A stretch of DNA of 64,000 nt from Pirellulales bacterium (GTDB lineage Bacteria; Planctomycetota; Planctomycetia; Pirellulales; JACPPG01): the NCBI GenBank assembly GCA_036499395.1, contig DASYDW010000068.1, forward strand, positions 1 to 64,000, in the 5' to 3' direction. Both the position numbers and the translations under genes were made by a program. Below are positions 19,001-26,692 of the stretch, piece by piece (position 1 is the stretch's first letter; the number at the start of each line of letters is the position of its first letter). The notes under the pieces are model-generated. The model saw only the letters and a program-made list of their open reading frames with translations. It ran no database searches and had not been told where the DNA came from.

Positions 19001-19128
19001 GCCGAAATGGCCTCGGTCGGCGCTACCAGTTGCGGCGAATCAGAAAGTTTGTCATCCGGGGTCGCGGAATTCGCGATGGGCGACAGAAGACAGATCGCAA
19101 GCAAAACAACGCAAACGGGGCGCGGCAT
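16006..19128 (-). CDS. PVC-type dehydrogenase-like protein: beta-propeller, HEAT repeats, cytochrome c
   Basis: 1040 residues from the ATG at 19128 (a TTG five codons earlier is the only longer option). A signal peptide ends near ANS-A. Residues about 50-400 form a membrane-bound-dehydrogenase/sugar-dehydrogenase-type beta-propeller (GLNIPIGILP, NPFGLAMDPLGNLY, KMGPDGALYIADFYN). About 410-880 are helical HEAT-like repeats. A C-terminal cytochrome c domain has the haem motif CAACH about 134 residues from the end, with methionines in MSKLSPM as candidate distal ligands. This architecture is characteristic of Planctomycetota/Verrucomicrobiota, where it is numerous and thought to oxidise sugars in the periplasm; substrate unknown. 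Confidence 0.92.
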   Translation of the reverse strand: MPRPVCVVLLAICLLSPIANSATPDDKLSDSPQLVAPTEAISAAEQQKKFHLPPGFSIQLVAAEPEIRKPMNLNFDVHGRLYATQSEEYPFPAQGDAPRRDVVKRFDDIGPDGRPARISTVVSGLNIPIGILPREDALIYYAIPEIYRAADPKQDDHYQPGQPLYSSFGFRDTHGMANSFTRWVDGWVYACHGFNNDSDVKGADGNAVKMNSGNTYRFRPDGSHIEQFTHGQVNPFGLAMDPLGNLYSSDCHTKPIYMLLRGAWYPSFGKPHDGLGYGPEMIEHFHGSTGIAGVVYYAADQFPAEYRETVFIGNPVTGRVNHDRFEPHGSTYKAIEQPDFISCDDPWFRPVDIKMGPDGALYIADFYNCIIGHYEVPLTHPRRDRSLGRIWRVVYTGTEQAPAPSPRRMPDLARLRAAWLVDLLDDPNLTVRVLASERLTTVLGSGESVAASHIDLLKGALSSQATDDAATTRKTHALWLVERSLTGGLPRDTVDRLANDPARMVRVHLVKALAERAEWNGSSDVYGLVRGKLHDADPFVRRAAADALARHPQVENVEPLLNLWAETPADDTHMVHVVRMAVRDQLLKPGTYGALAALAGAKPDFAARLADVSLGVRNAESSAYLLSYAETHAVDDGPLAEYLHDAVRYATDEQFTEAMRRAQAVAAGSYTRQQTALLALAKAAQERGKPVPAFTGDWAGRVATILLAQPDRPSVDRGIELAKQLHVTAAFDALAALAARDSKLPDVRNAALDACVANDAGRAIATARNILSDAAEAIPMRQKAATVMAAMNLPDARAALAEQLKAAPDRLAVEIARGLAATAEGGETLLTEVTAGRCSPRLLKDATVEQKLNAAKLPELADRLAKLTADLPAADERLAQLVDARRGGFAQAKADPAAGQQVFQKVCAACHTLAGQGAKIGPGLDGVGLRGLDRLLEDTLDPSRNVDQAFRTTLINTTGGNVVTGLLLREEGEVLVLADAQGKEVRLPRSEVEERTMSKLSPMPANVADLIPEADYYNLLAYLLEQKQKTEATAAVSSNK

Positions 19129-19294
19129 GAGATGTTCCAGCAAGGTGAGGGCAGCCGGCTGGCGGTGCCTGGGGGCAGACCGGCATTGAGGGCGGGAAGA
19201 GACCGCGGTTCGGACCGATGGCCAGCCTCCGATTTTCTAGTGTAAAATCGCGACTCGCCCGGAGCAAGCTTGCGCACAAGGAGCCTCGACACAG

Positions 19295-19819
19295 ATGTCC
19301 GATACGCCCGATTTTGCGTCGTTTCGTCACAATCAGATCCACCCCAGCGTCTACCTGGCCGAAGGTGTGCGCATTGCCGGTGACGTCACGATCGGCGAGG
19401 ATTCCAGCGTCTGGTTCAACGCCGTGATTCGCGGCGATTGTGCCGAGATTCGCATCGGCCGCCGATCGAACGTTCAGGACAACGCCGTGCTGCATGCCGA
19501 TCCCGGCATTCCTTGCTTGATCGGCGACGGGGTCACGATTGGTCACACGGCGATCGTCCACGGCGCCACGATCGGCGACAACGTCGTCATCGGCATGCAC
19601 TCGGTGGTGATGAACGGCGCCAAGGTCGGCGCGAACTCGATCATCGGCGTCGGCGCGGTCGTCACCGAAGGGGTTGAGATTCCTCCCGGCTCGCTCGTGA
19701 TGGGGCTGCCCGGCAAGATCAAGCGCGCGCTGAGCGAACTAGAGATCGAGCACAACAAATTCGCTGCTGAGCATTATGTACATAACGCTCAGCAGTATTT
19801 GGCGGCGCGACGGGTGTGA
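19295..19819 (+). CDS. Gamma-class carbonic anhydrase family protein
   Basis: 174 residues forming a left-handed beta-helix of hexapeptide repeats, normal length for the YrdA/PaaY/CaiE group. The three zinc histidines are at 67, 84 and 89 (LHADPG, IGHTAIVHG), as in gamma-carbonic anhydrases. Many YrdA-like proteins have weak or no CO2 hydration activity, so the enzymatic role is inferred. AAGGAG lies 11 bases before the start, a little far but plausible. The start is divergent from the cytochrome/HEAT gene, with 166 bp between them. Confidence 0.9.
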   Translation: MSDTPDFASFRHNQIHPSVYLAEGVRIAGDVTIGEDSSVWFNAVIRGDCAEIRIGRRSNVQDNAVLHADPGIPCLIGDGVTIGHTAIVHGATIGDNVVIGMHSVVMNGAKVGANSIIGVGAVVTEGVEIPPGSLVMGLPGKIKRALSELEIEHNKFAAEHYVHNAQQYLAARRV

Positions 19820-20227
19820 GCAGCGACCTTTGGAAACGCGGAAACAGGTCGGTTGACCTCGCATTCGAGATTGCTGCGCTGACTTAGCCCCGAAGGGGCG
19901 GAACCGTGTAGCCGTGGGCGCGAGCCCACGGTGAACCGTCTCGTTGCGTGGCAAAAGCCCTGGAGGGGCGACATCGATCTTCGACAGGGACTTCGCTGTC
20001 GCCCCTGCGGGGCTTACGACGATGTTCTTTGCGAAGTCTTCCGTGGGCTCGCGCCCACGGCTACATGCTGTCGCCCCTTGCGGGGCTCGAACCTTTGAGA
20101 GCGTTCGATGTGAGGGACGTGGTTTGCTCGCCTCACCGGGCTCACAGAGCCCGGCTACAGAAGCGCGATCGCGCGGGGCGCGCCCGGCTACAGAATTCGG
20201 CAAAGCACGGCGCAGAAGCCGGTTCGT
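19820..20227. repeat. Repeat-rich intergenic region with a 24-bp perfect inverted repeat
   Basis: No gene is supported. 19908-19931 and 20041-20064 are exact reverse complements (24 bp), each itself a near-palindrome around GTGGGCGCGAGCCCAC. Short GGGGC hairpins sit between and beside them. At 20136-20160 a CCGGGCTC...GAGCCCGG hairpin ends GGCTACAG, an ending shared with 40324-40348 and 55218-55282. The genes either side converge here, so the hairpins could serve as transcription ends, but no T-run follows them. Confidence 0.75.
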
Positions 20228-20785
20228 TTAATGCCGGCGTGTTGAGCAGGCGCTTGCTACGGCGCAACCGGTTGAGCAGCTTCCGCAGCCGTGCCCTTCG
20301 GCCGATTCGGTGCCGCAGCCGGGACCGCAGCCGTGCGTCAGCACGTCGGTGAACGAGCGGAAGTGTGCCTCAGCTTCGTAGATTTCGGTCAGCTCGGCCG
20401 TCAGATGCTCGACCTGCGGGGGAACGTCCCCCAGGAAATAGAAGATCAGCGTCCGCCCGTCGAACAGATGCTCGACATCCATCAGGCAGGCCGACAGCCC
20501 CATCGCATTCAATCGCTGCTGACAGGCGTCGTACGCGGCGTGCGAGTTTTTCGCCAGTCGCGATTCGAGCAGCCGGTCCTCGATCGTCATCGCTCGCAGG
20601 ATTGTGCCGTCGCTTGTGGCGGTCGCAGACTGCTGCTCAGGGGGCGCGAGGACTTCGCCGAGTTCCACGCCGCGCCCCGTGCGCACGATGACGCGCGCAT
20701 GCCGGGGGTACAGGTCGGCCTCGGCGGTGTCGAAATGGCCTACGACTCCCAACGCACCGACGCGTACTAAATGCGATCGCGACAT
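20228..20785 (-). CDS. PSP1-domain (RicT/YaaT-like) protein with Cys-rich tail
   Basis: 185 residues from the ATG at 20785; a GTG at 20794 would add three. The segment VIVRTGRGVELGEVL and the EDRLLESRLAKNSHAAYDACQ to LGDVPPQVEHLTAEL core match the PSP1 C-terminal domain of RicT/YaaT. The last 40 residues hold seven cysteines (GCGPGCG, GCGSCSTGC, SAC). RicT in Bacillus belongs to the RicAFT complex, which binds Fe-S clusters and affects RNA processing and development; the tail here could bind metal or a cluster, which is inference. The gene ends in the repeat region and is probably monocistronic. Confidence 0.75.
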   Translation of the reverse strand: MSRSHLVRVGALGVVGHFDTAEADLYPRHARVIVRTGRGVELGEVLAPPEQQSATATSDGTILRAMTIEDRLLESRLAKNSHAAYDACQQRLNAMGLSACLMDVEHLFDGRTLIFYFLGDVPPQVEHLTAELTEIYEAEAHFRSFTDVLTHGCGPGCGTESAEGHGCGSCSTGCAVASACSTRRH

Positions 20786-21029
20786 CGTTACCACTTGTAC
20801 CTGGTTTGCAGGGGGCGCCGGGCGTTCGGCCTTGTACGAACGGCCACGGCTTCATTGTGGGCCGAAACCGCGCGCCTGCCAAGTCGCGCGTCCGGTTTAA
20901 CAGTCAAACGAGTTATCGACCGGCCAAGGCTGCGTGCGCCAGCAAGGCTTGTGAATTCCGCCTTCTCGGCGATACTTAGGTCATTCCTATAGGACAATTA
21001 TTGCCGCCCCGGAATCCAGGAGTCGTGTC

Positions 21030-22064
21030 ATGCTCGATCTTGCCTCGCAATCGGTCGCCGAGGGCGCTAGCCGCTGGCAGCGGTTGGCCGATCAGGTGCT
21101 GGCAGGACACCAGGTCACGACCGACGAAGCGCTGGCCATCATGCGCGCCAGCGACGACGAATTGCTGGACTGCGTCGCGGCGGCCTTCCGGTTGCGGCAG
21201 CGCTGGTTCGGCAAGACCGTGCAACTGTACTTCTTGATGAATGCCAAGAGCGGCCTGTGCCCCGAGGATTGCTCGTACTGCTCGCAGTCGAAAGTCTCGG
21301 AGGCCGAGATTCCGCGTTACAACATTCTGTCGCGCGACAAGCTGCTGGACGGCGCCAGGATCGCCGCCGAGCGAGGTGCCAAAACGTATTGCATCGTGAT
21401 CTCGGCCCGCGGTCCCAACGAGCGCGAGATGGCCGCGGTTACGAAGATCGTGCCCGAGATCAAGGAAAAGTACGACCTGCAGATCTGCGCCTGCCTGGGC
21501 CTGCTCTCGTCAGAACAGGCTCAACAATTGAAGGACTGTGGCGTCGACAAGGTGAACCACAACCTGAACACCGGCGAAGAGCATTACCCCGAGATTTGCA
21601 CGACGCACACCTACGCCGATCGGGTCGAGACGCTGCGCAATGTGCGCAACGCCGGCATGGAACTGTGCTCGGGCGGAATCATCGGCATGGGGGAACGTGA
21701 CGCCGACATCGTGCAAATGGCCATGCACCTGCGCGAGCTGGGAGTGGAATCGATCCCTGTCAACTTCCTGAATCCTATCGACGGCACCCCGCTGGCCGGA
21801 CGCAGCGACCTGACGCCGCGCTACTGCTTAAAGGTGCTGGCGATGTTCCGCTTCGTCAATCCGCAGCGCGAACTGCGCATCGCCGGGGGCCGCGAAATGC
21901 ACCTGGGCTGTCTGCAGCCACTGGGGCTGTACGTCGCCAATAGCCTGTTCGTCGGCGACTACCTGACGACCAAGGGACAGGCGCCGGAGTCCGACTACCG
22001 GATGATCCGCGAGATGGGTTTTGAAGTCACCCGTGGCGAAGAAGCGGCGTACCGCGCGAATTAG
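21030..22064 (+). CDS. bioB: Biotin synthase
   Basis: 344 residues. This radical SAM enzyme inserts sulfur into dethiobiotin, the last step of biotin synthesis. The SAM-binding cluster cysteines are C77, C81 and C84 (CPEDCSYC). The NHNLNT segment and the GxxGMGE motif (GGIIGMGE) are also canonical, as is the late RIAGGRE with the arginine ligand of the second cluster. The start is supported by AGGAG seven bases upstream. No other bio gene is nearby. Downstream is a palindromic repeat element. Confidence 0.97.
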   Translation: MLDLASQSVAEGASRWQRLADQVLAGHQVTTDEALAIMRASDDELLDCVAAAFRLRQRWFGKTVQLYFLMNAKSGLCPEDCSYCSQSKVSEAEIPRYNILSRDKLLDGARIAAERGAKTYCIVISARGPNEREMAAVTKIVPEIKEKYDLQICACLGLLSSEQAQQLKDCGVDKVNHNLNTGEEHYPEICTTHTYADRVETLRNVRNAGMELCSGGIIGMGERDADIVQMAMHLRELGVESIPVNFLNPIDGTPLAGRSDLTPRYCLKVLAMFRFVNPQRELRIAGGREMHLGCLQPLGLYVANSLFVGDYLTTKGQAPESDYRMIREMGFEVTRGEEAAYRAN

Positions 22065-22104
22065 TGACGTCGATCGCTGGTGAACGACGTCCTGTGTGTT
22101 ATTA

Positions 22105-22235
<131 letters not shown>

Positions 22236-22257
22236 CTAGCCATCCTTCGGTGCCTGG

Positions 22258-24603
22258 CTATTTGGCCAGGGTTTGGGCTTGTTTGACCAGTTCGAGGAAT
22301 TCGTGGCGGTAGTTTTCCTTGTCGACGCCCAGGCCTCCTTCGGCCAGCTCGAGTACCATGCCGTAATTGGCAGTTCCATCATGGGCCGAGTGACGCAATA
22401 GCATGCCGAAGGCGGCCACGGCGGCGGCGAATTCAAAATCGTCACCGGCCGCGGCGATCGTCTGGCTCTGGTCCGCGACGGGGAACTTCAGCAGTTTGCT
22501 TTCGCTGCCGTCGGGCTCTTTGTAGCGGAGCTTAAGCGTCAGCAGGTCGTTCGACTGTGCGGCCGCGACGTTGGGCGTCGGATTGCTCTGATACTCGAGC
22601 TTGTCGACGCTGTCACCCTGGACTCCCGGCGCACCGGTGGGCACCACTTCGTAGAGGGCCGTGACGGTGTGGCCGGCGCCGATCTCGCCGGCATCCTTCT
22701 TGTCGTTGTTGAAATCCTCTTTGGCCAGCACCCGATTCTCGTAGCCGATCAAGCGGTACGATTGCACGCGCCCCGGGTTGAACTCGACCTGAATCTTGAC
22801 GTCCTTGGCGATCGTGACGAGCGTGCCGCTAAGCTGCTCGACGAGCACCTTGCGCGCCTCGGCCAGAGAGTCGATATAGGCGTAGTTGCCGTTTCCCTTG
22901 TCGGAGAGCTTTTCGAGATTGGAATCTTTGTAGTTGCCCATGCCGAAGCCGAGCACGCTCAGGAACACGCCGGTCGCGGCTTTCTTCTCGATCAGGTCGA
23001 CCAGTTGGCTTTGGTCGGTGATGCCAACATTGAAATCGCCGTCGGTCGCCAGGATGACCCGATTGGCGCCGCCGCGGATGAAATTCGCCACGGCCGTTTC
23101 ATAGGCCAGTTGAATGCCCGAGGCGCCGTTGGTCGATCCGCCGGCGTCGAGCCCGTCGATGGCCTGCATGATCTGCTGCTTGTCGCTGCCAAGCGTCGAC
23201 GGGAGGGCGAGCCCCGACGCACCGGCATAGACGACGATCGCGACTCGATCGTTCTCCGACAGTCTTTGCACCAGGAGCCGAAGCCCTTCTTTCACCAGCG
23301 GCAGTTTGTTGGCGTCGCGCATCGAGCCCGAGACGTCAATCAGAAACACCAGGTTGCTGGCCGGGCGGTCTTCGATCGCGATCTCTTTACCTTTGAGCGC
23401 GATCCGCACCAATCGATGGCCGGGCGCCCAGGGGCAGTCGGCGACGACCGTGTGTGCGGCGAACGGTTCGTTCGGTTGCTGCGGCGGGGCGTAGTTGTAG
23501 GGGAAGTAGTTAACCAGTTCCTCGATGCGCACCGCGCCCGGGGGCGGCAACGTGTGCTGGTTCAAGAAGCGGCGCACATTGGCGTAAGAGGCCGTATCGA
23601 CGTCGATCGAGAAAGTCGAAAGGGGCTGCTGCCAGACCGAGGCGAAGGCGTTTTCGACGATCGGGTCGTACGTTTCGGTGTTGCCCGGCTTTGTGGTGCT
23701 GTACCAGCGGTATTGGTCGGAGTACTGAGGATTCTGCCCGCCGGCCATCCTTGCTTGTTCTTTGACCTCGGCAATCTGAGCTTCGGCTTTGCCCTGTGCG
23801 GCATCGGACGGTGTGGTGTTGGATATCCCGAACTCTTGTTCAGTCTGTCGGGGCCGCCATGGTTGATTCTTGGGGGAACGTTGGCCGCCGCCTTGGCCGT
23901 TCGTCGAAGTCGTTGCATAATAGCCGCGCCCCAGCTGCTTGCGTTTCAAGTCGTTCGGCGCCGACCGGGCAATGTAAGATGGCGCCGGATGAGCTGCCTG
24001 GGCATCTTCGAGGACGGTCAGTTGGTCGTGCAGCAGGGAGGGCTCGTTCTGCAGCTTTGGTGCGTCGCTGTCGGTAATTCTTCCGGCGTTTTCCGTTCGT
24101 CCTAAAGTGCCCGAGGTAGGCTTGACGGAGCCGGCGGGAGCGTCAGAGGCGAAATGGTAACGGCGGCTTTCGCGGGCGGTATAGACGGCTGGCAAAAGCA
24201 GACCGGCACCTACCATCAAGAGCGCGGCCGATGTGACCACGACTTTCAGCCGAAGGCTTCTGCGATTCCTTGCTCGGCCAACAGCCGGTGATGTAGGGGC
24301 CGTGGGGGCAGGACGCGGGACGCCGTGCGATGACGTGACGCTTGCTGGCTGATGTTCTGTTGCCGGGGCCGGGCTTTCAGTCGCCGCTGCGATGATCTGG
24401 TCCCGCGCGGCTAACGGCAGCGTGGGGGCCGGTTCTGCGCTGAGTGCGTCGCGCAGCAACTGTGCTGTCTGGCGAATCTCGGCAAGCGCCCGCTGCCCGT
24501 CGGGCGACTCACCGAGTTCGGCCTCTAGTTTCGCGGCGTCAGCGGCATCGAGCTCGCCGAGCGCGTCGGCGGTCAGCCGGGGATCGAAAGATGAGAAACT
24601 CAT
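22258..24603 (-). CDS. Membrane VWA (YfbK-like) protein with anti-sigma-like N-terminus
   Basis: 781 residues. Residues 1-75 are helical and resemble the cytoplasmic part of anti-sigma factors (LGELDAADAAKLEAEL). One membrane helix lies near 120-145, followed by a Gln/Pro/Asn-rich linker. The YfbK-type N-domain (FSIDVDTASYANVRRFLN) precedes a von Willebrand A domain with a complete MIDAS start DVSGSM (Asp 423), then the DUF3520-like C-terminal domain. The gene follows the ECF sigma gene by 3 bp, so the two are co-expressed. The likely reading, inferred, is that the N-terminus holds the sigma factor and the outer VWA part senses a partner or metal-bound ligand. Confidence 0.88.
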   Translation of the reverse strand: MSFSSFDPRLTADALGELDAADAAKLEAELGESPDGQRALAEIRQTAQLLRDALSAEPAPTLPLAARDQIIAAATESPAPATEHQPASVTSSHGVPRPAPTAPTSPAVGRARNRRSLRLKVVVTSAALLMVGAGLLLPAVYTARESRRYHFASDAPAGSVKPTSGTLGRTENAGRITDSDAPKLQNEPSLLHDQLTVLEDAQAAHPAPSYIARSAPNDLKRKQLGRGYYATTSTNGQGGGQRSPKNQPWRPRQTEQEFGISNTTPSDAAQGKAEAQIAEVKEQARMAGGQNPQYSDQYRWYSTTKPGNTETYDPIVENAFASVWQQPLSTFSIDVDTASYANVRRFLNQHTLPPPGAVRIEELVNYFPYNYAPPQQPNEPFAAHTVVADCPWAPGHRLVRIALKGKEIAIEDRPASNLVFLIDVSGSMRDANKLPLVKEGLRLLVQRLSENDRVAIVVYAGASGLALPSTLGSDKQQIMQAIDGLDAGGSTNGASGIQLAYETAVANFIRGGANRVILATDGDFNVGITDQSQLVDLIEKKAATGVFLSVLGFGMGNYKDSNLEKLSDKGNGNYAYIDSLAEARKVLVEQLSGTLVTIAKDVKIQVEFNPGRVQSYRLIGYENRVLAKEDFNNDKKDAGEIGAGHTVTALYEVVPTGAPGVQGDSVDKLEYQSNPTPNVAAAQSNDLLTLKLRYKEPDGSESKLLKFPVADQSQTIAAAGDDFEFAAAVAAFGMLLRHSAHDGTANYGMVLELAEGGLGVDKENYRHEFLELVKQAQTLAK

Positions 24604-24606
24604 GGC

Positions 24607-25227
24607 TTATCCTTTTCTGCCCGATTGCTCGTGGGTGGGCTGATCTGCTTCGTGGGACCCGGACGCCTTGAGCCCTGAAATCTTGGGCGGAGCAACCTTG
24701 GGCGCAGGTAACTCTGCGGCCGGGGTCAGGCGCTCGCGCAATATCGCCAGGGCTGTGTGCAGCAAGTAGCCGACGTTCGTCACGGTCAGGCCGGTGACCT
24801 CGGCGATCTGGCGATAGCCGAGGCCTGCTTGGAATTTCAGGCGGACCACTTCCTGCTGATGAGCCGAAAGCGTGGTCAGCAGCCGCAGGATGTCCTGACC
24901 TTGCTCGTCGTTTTCGCTTTGCTCGGCCGGGCTGGGGGCCTGGGCCGGGCACGTTTCCAGGGCGTTATTTGCCATGATGGGCATCCGTTGCTCCTTGCGT
25001 TGCTGGTCGATCGCGCGCTGCCGGCAGACGCGGAAAAGCCAGGGGCCGACGTGACCGTCGATTGTCTTGGCATCAGCGCGGCACAGCCGTAGCAGCGTCT
25101 CTTGCACGATGTCGCGGGCCGTTTCGGCATCGCCAGTCAACCGGATGGCGTAGCGCAGCAGGGGCGCTTCGTGATCGCGAAGCACGCGTCGGATCCATTC
25201 CGTTCGCTCTGCCGGCTGCTCGCTCAT
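24607..25227 (-). CDS. ECF-family RNA polymerase sigma factor
   Basis: 206 residues with region 2 (LLRYAIRLTGDAETARDIVQETLLRLCRA in parts, then VGPWLFRVCRQRAIDQQRKE) and region 4 (LTTLSAHQQEVVRLKFQAGLGYRQIAEVTG helix-turn-helix). The last 30 residues are a Pro/Lys/Ala-rich tail unlike the usual abrupt end of ECF factors. It is the first gene of a two-gene unit with the VWA protein, which carries an anti-sigma-like segment. This pairing of ECF factor and YfbK-type protein is widespread in planctomycetes. Target promoters are unknown, but self-regulation is usual for the family. Confidence 0.93.
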   Translation of the reverse strand: MSEQPAERTEWIRRVLRDHEAPLLRYAIRLTGDAETARDIVQETLLRLCRADAKTIDGHVGPWLFRVCRQRAIDQQRKEQRMPIMANNALETCPAQAPSPAEQSENDEQGQDILRLLTTLSAHQQEVVRLKFQAGLGYRQIAEVTGLTVTNVGYLLHTALAILRERLTPAAELPAPKVAPPKISGLKASGSHEADQPTHEQSGRKG

Positions 25228-25332
25228 GCCATTCCTCGCTGGCCTGTGGCCCGCGTTTCGTGCGGACTCACTCGCTTGCTAATTAGAGAACGCCGGGCGT
25301 TTCGTTTTATTAGGGACGCCGCACAGATTTCC

Positions 25333-25358
25333 GCTGCTGGACCAGCCAGCAGTGGCAC
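25333..25358. repeat. CTGCTGG/CCAGCAG hairpin
   Basis: A 26-bp hairpin unit, GCTGCTGGACC followed by AGCCAGCAGTGGCAC, in the 255-bp gap between the divergent sigma factor and AAA ATPase genes. It is the same core as the inner hairpins at 22128-22201 and as the diverged copy at 29894-29920. Confidence 0.65.
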
Positions 25359-25482
25359 GTCGGCTTTCACAAAGGGTTTGACGCCGCACGCTCCGGATTC
25401 GTTCCCAAGCTCAATTTGCGTAGCTTAGGAATCGTTGGCAGCAACGCGAACCTGATCCGCGACGCGTCTGTCCCCTGGCACT

Positions 25483-26670
25483 ATGTCACTTTCTTTGTAC
25501 CAACGCGACTTTGGCTATTGCCTGAAGCAGGCCAGCGACTGGCTGGGTGGGCCGGTTTGCGCGCTATTGTTCCCCTGGAACTTGGAGCAATTGCTGCGCA
25601 AGCGGATGCGGCTGCTGGCACGGCGCGGGCTGGGGACATCGCACGCGCTGGTACAGATTGCGGAGGATCGCACAGAAGGGGAGATCTCGGTCGGCATGGA
25701 AATGTACGAGCTGCCGACGCCTGAACAGCCGATTCGTCTGGTGCATGTCGTGCTCCCCTATTTGCGGGCGACTAGTTGCGTGCCCGATTTCTGGGCCGTG
25801 GCCGAGGCGGATTACAAGCGTGCCTCGCGCAGCGTGCGGCGCCTGGGGCGCCGCTCGGCACGCGCTTGCGCGCCGGTCATGCCGACGGCCGATCGCGACC
25901 GGCTGTGGCGCAACACGGTCGGCTTTCTGCTTGCCAGCCGGCAGGAGTTCCGCCGCTTTCGGATTCCGAAGAAGCGCGGTGTGCTGCTTTCCGGAGCGCC
26001 GGGCAATGGCAAGACGATGGCCTGTCGCTGGCTGCGCGGCGAGTGTCGGCGTCACGGTCTGCGCTGGCGCAACGTTACGGTCGCCGATTACCAGCTAGCC
26101 CGCGAGCAACATGGAGTGAGTTCGCTGTTTCATCTCGACCGGCCGGGCATCGTACTGTTTGACGATCTCGACTTCGGCATTCGTGACCGGCAGACCACCG
26201 GCGCGAGCGCCGATCACAGCACGTTTCTGGCCGAGCTGGACGGCGTGGTCGGCCGACGCGGCGCGGTTTACCTGTTTACGTCGAACGCGGCGCTGGCGGA
26301 GCTCGATTCCGCGTTTCGTCGGCCTGGCCGTATCGACGTGGTGATGGAGTTCGCCCAGCCTAACGCCACGCTGCGCGCGCAGTTCATTGACGAACGTTGG
26401 CAAAGCGATATTTGCGAGGCGATCGATATCGACGAGGTGATTGCAGACACCGACGGGCTGAGCGTTGCCGATCTCGAAGAGCTGCGCAAGCTGCTGGTGC
26501 TGCATTACCTCGAACATCAAAGCTGGGATTGGCCGCGCACTTGGCGCATCTTTCGCCGTGGGCGAGCACCGACCGGGGCGGGCGATCGCATCGGCTTTGG
26601 TGCCAAGAACACGGCGGACGAAGAAGAGGTGGCCGTACGTTTGTTGTCCGGCAACACGTGCAGGACGTAA
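25483..26670 (+). CDS. AAA-family ATPase of unknown target
   Basis: 395 residues. The N-terminal 140 residues have no recognisable domain. A single AAA module follows: Walker A GAPGNGKT, Walker B IVLFDDLD, sensor-1-like TSNAAL, and an arginine-rich FRRPGRID matching the second-region/sensor segment of classical AAA proteins. There is no protease, zinc or membrane segment, so it is not FtsH or a proteasomal ATPase. Related single-module ATPases in planctomycetes are unassigned. It is divergent from the sigma factor gene and appears to stand alone; the short C-terminal tail is basic and then acidic. Confidence 0.8.
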   Translation: MSLSLYQRDFGYCLKQASDWLGGPVCALLFPWNLEQLLRKRMRLLARRGLGTSHALVQIAEDRTEGEISVGMEMYELPTPEQPIRLVHVVLPYLRATSCVPDFWAVAEADYKRASRSVRRLGRRSARACAPVMPTADRDRLWRNTVGFLLASRQEFRRFRIPKKRGVLLSGAPGNGKTMACRWLRGECRRHGLRWRNVTVADYQLAREQHGVSSLFHLDRPGIVLFDDLDFGIRDRQTTGASADHSTFLAELDGVVGRRGAVYLFTSNAALAELDSAFRRPGRIDVVMEFAQPNATLRAQFIDERWQSDICEAIDIDEVIADTDGLSVADLEELRKLLVLHYLEHQSWDWPRTWRIFRRGRAPTGAGDRIGFGAKNTADEEEVAVRLLSGNTCRT

Positions 26671-26692
26671 TTGTTGCGCCGCGGGTCGGCAC

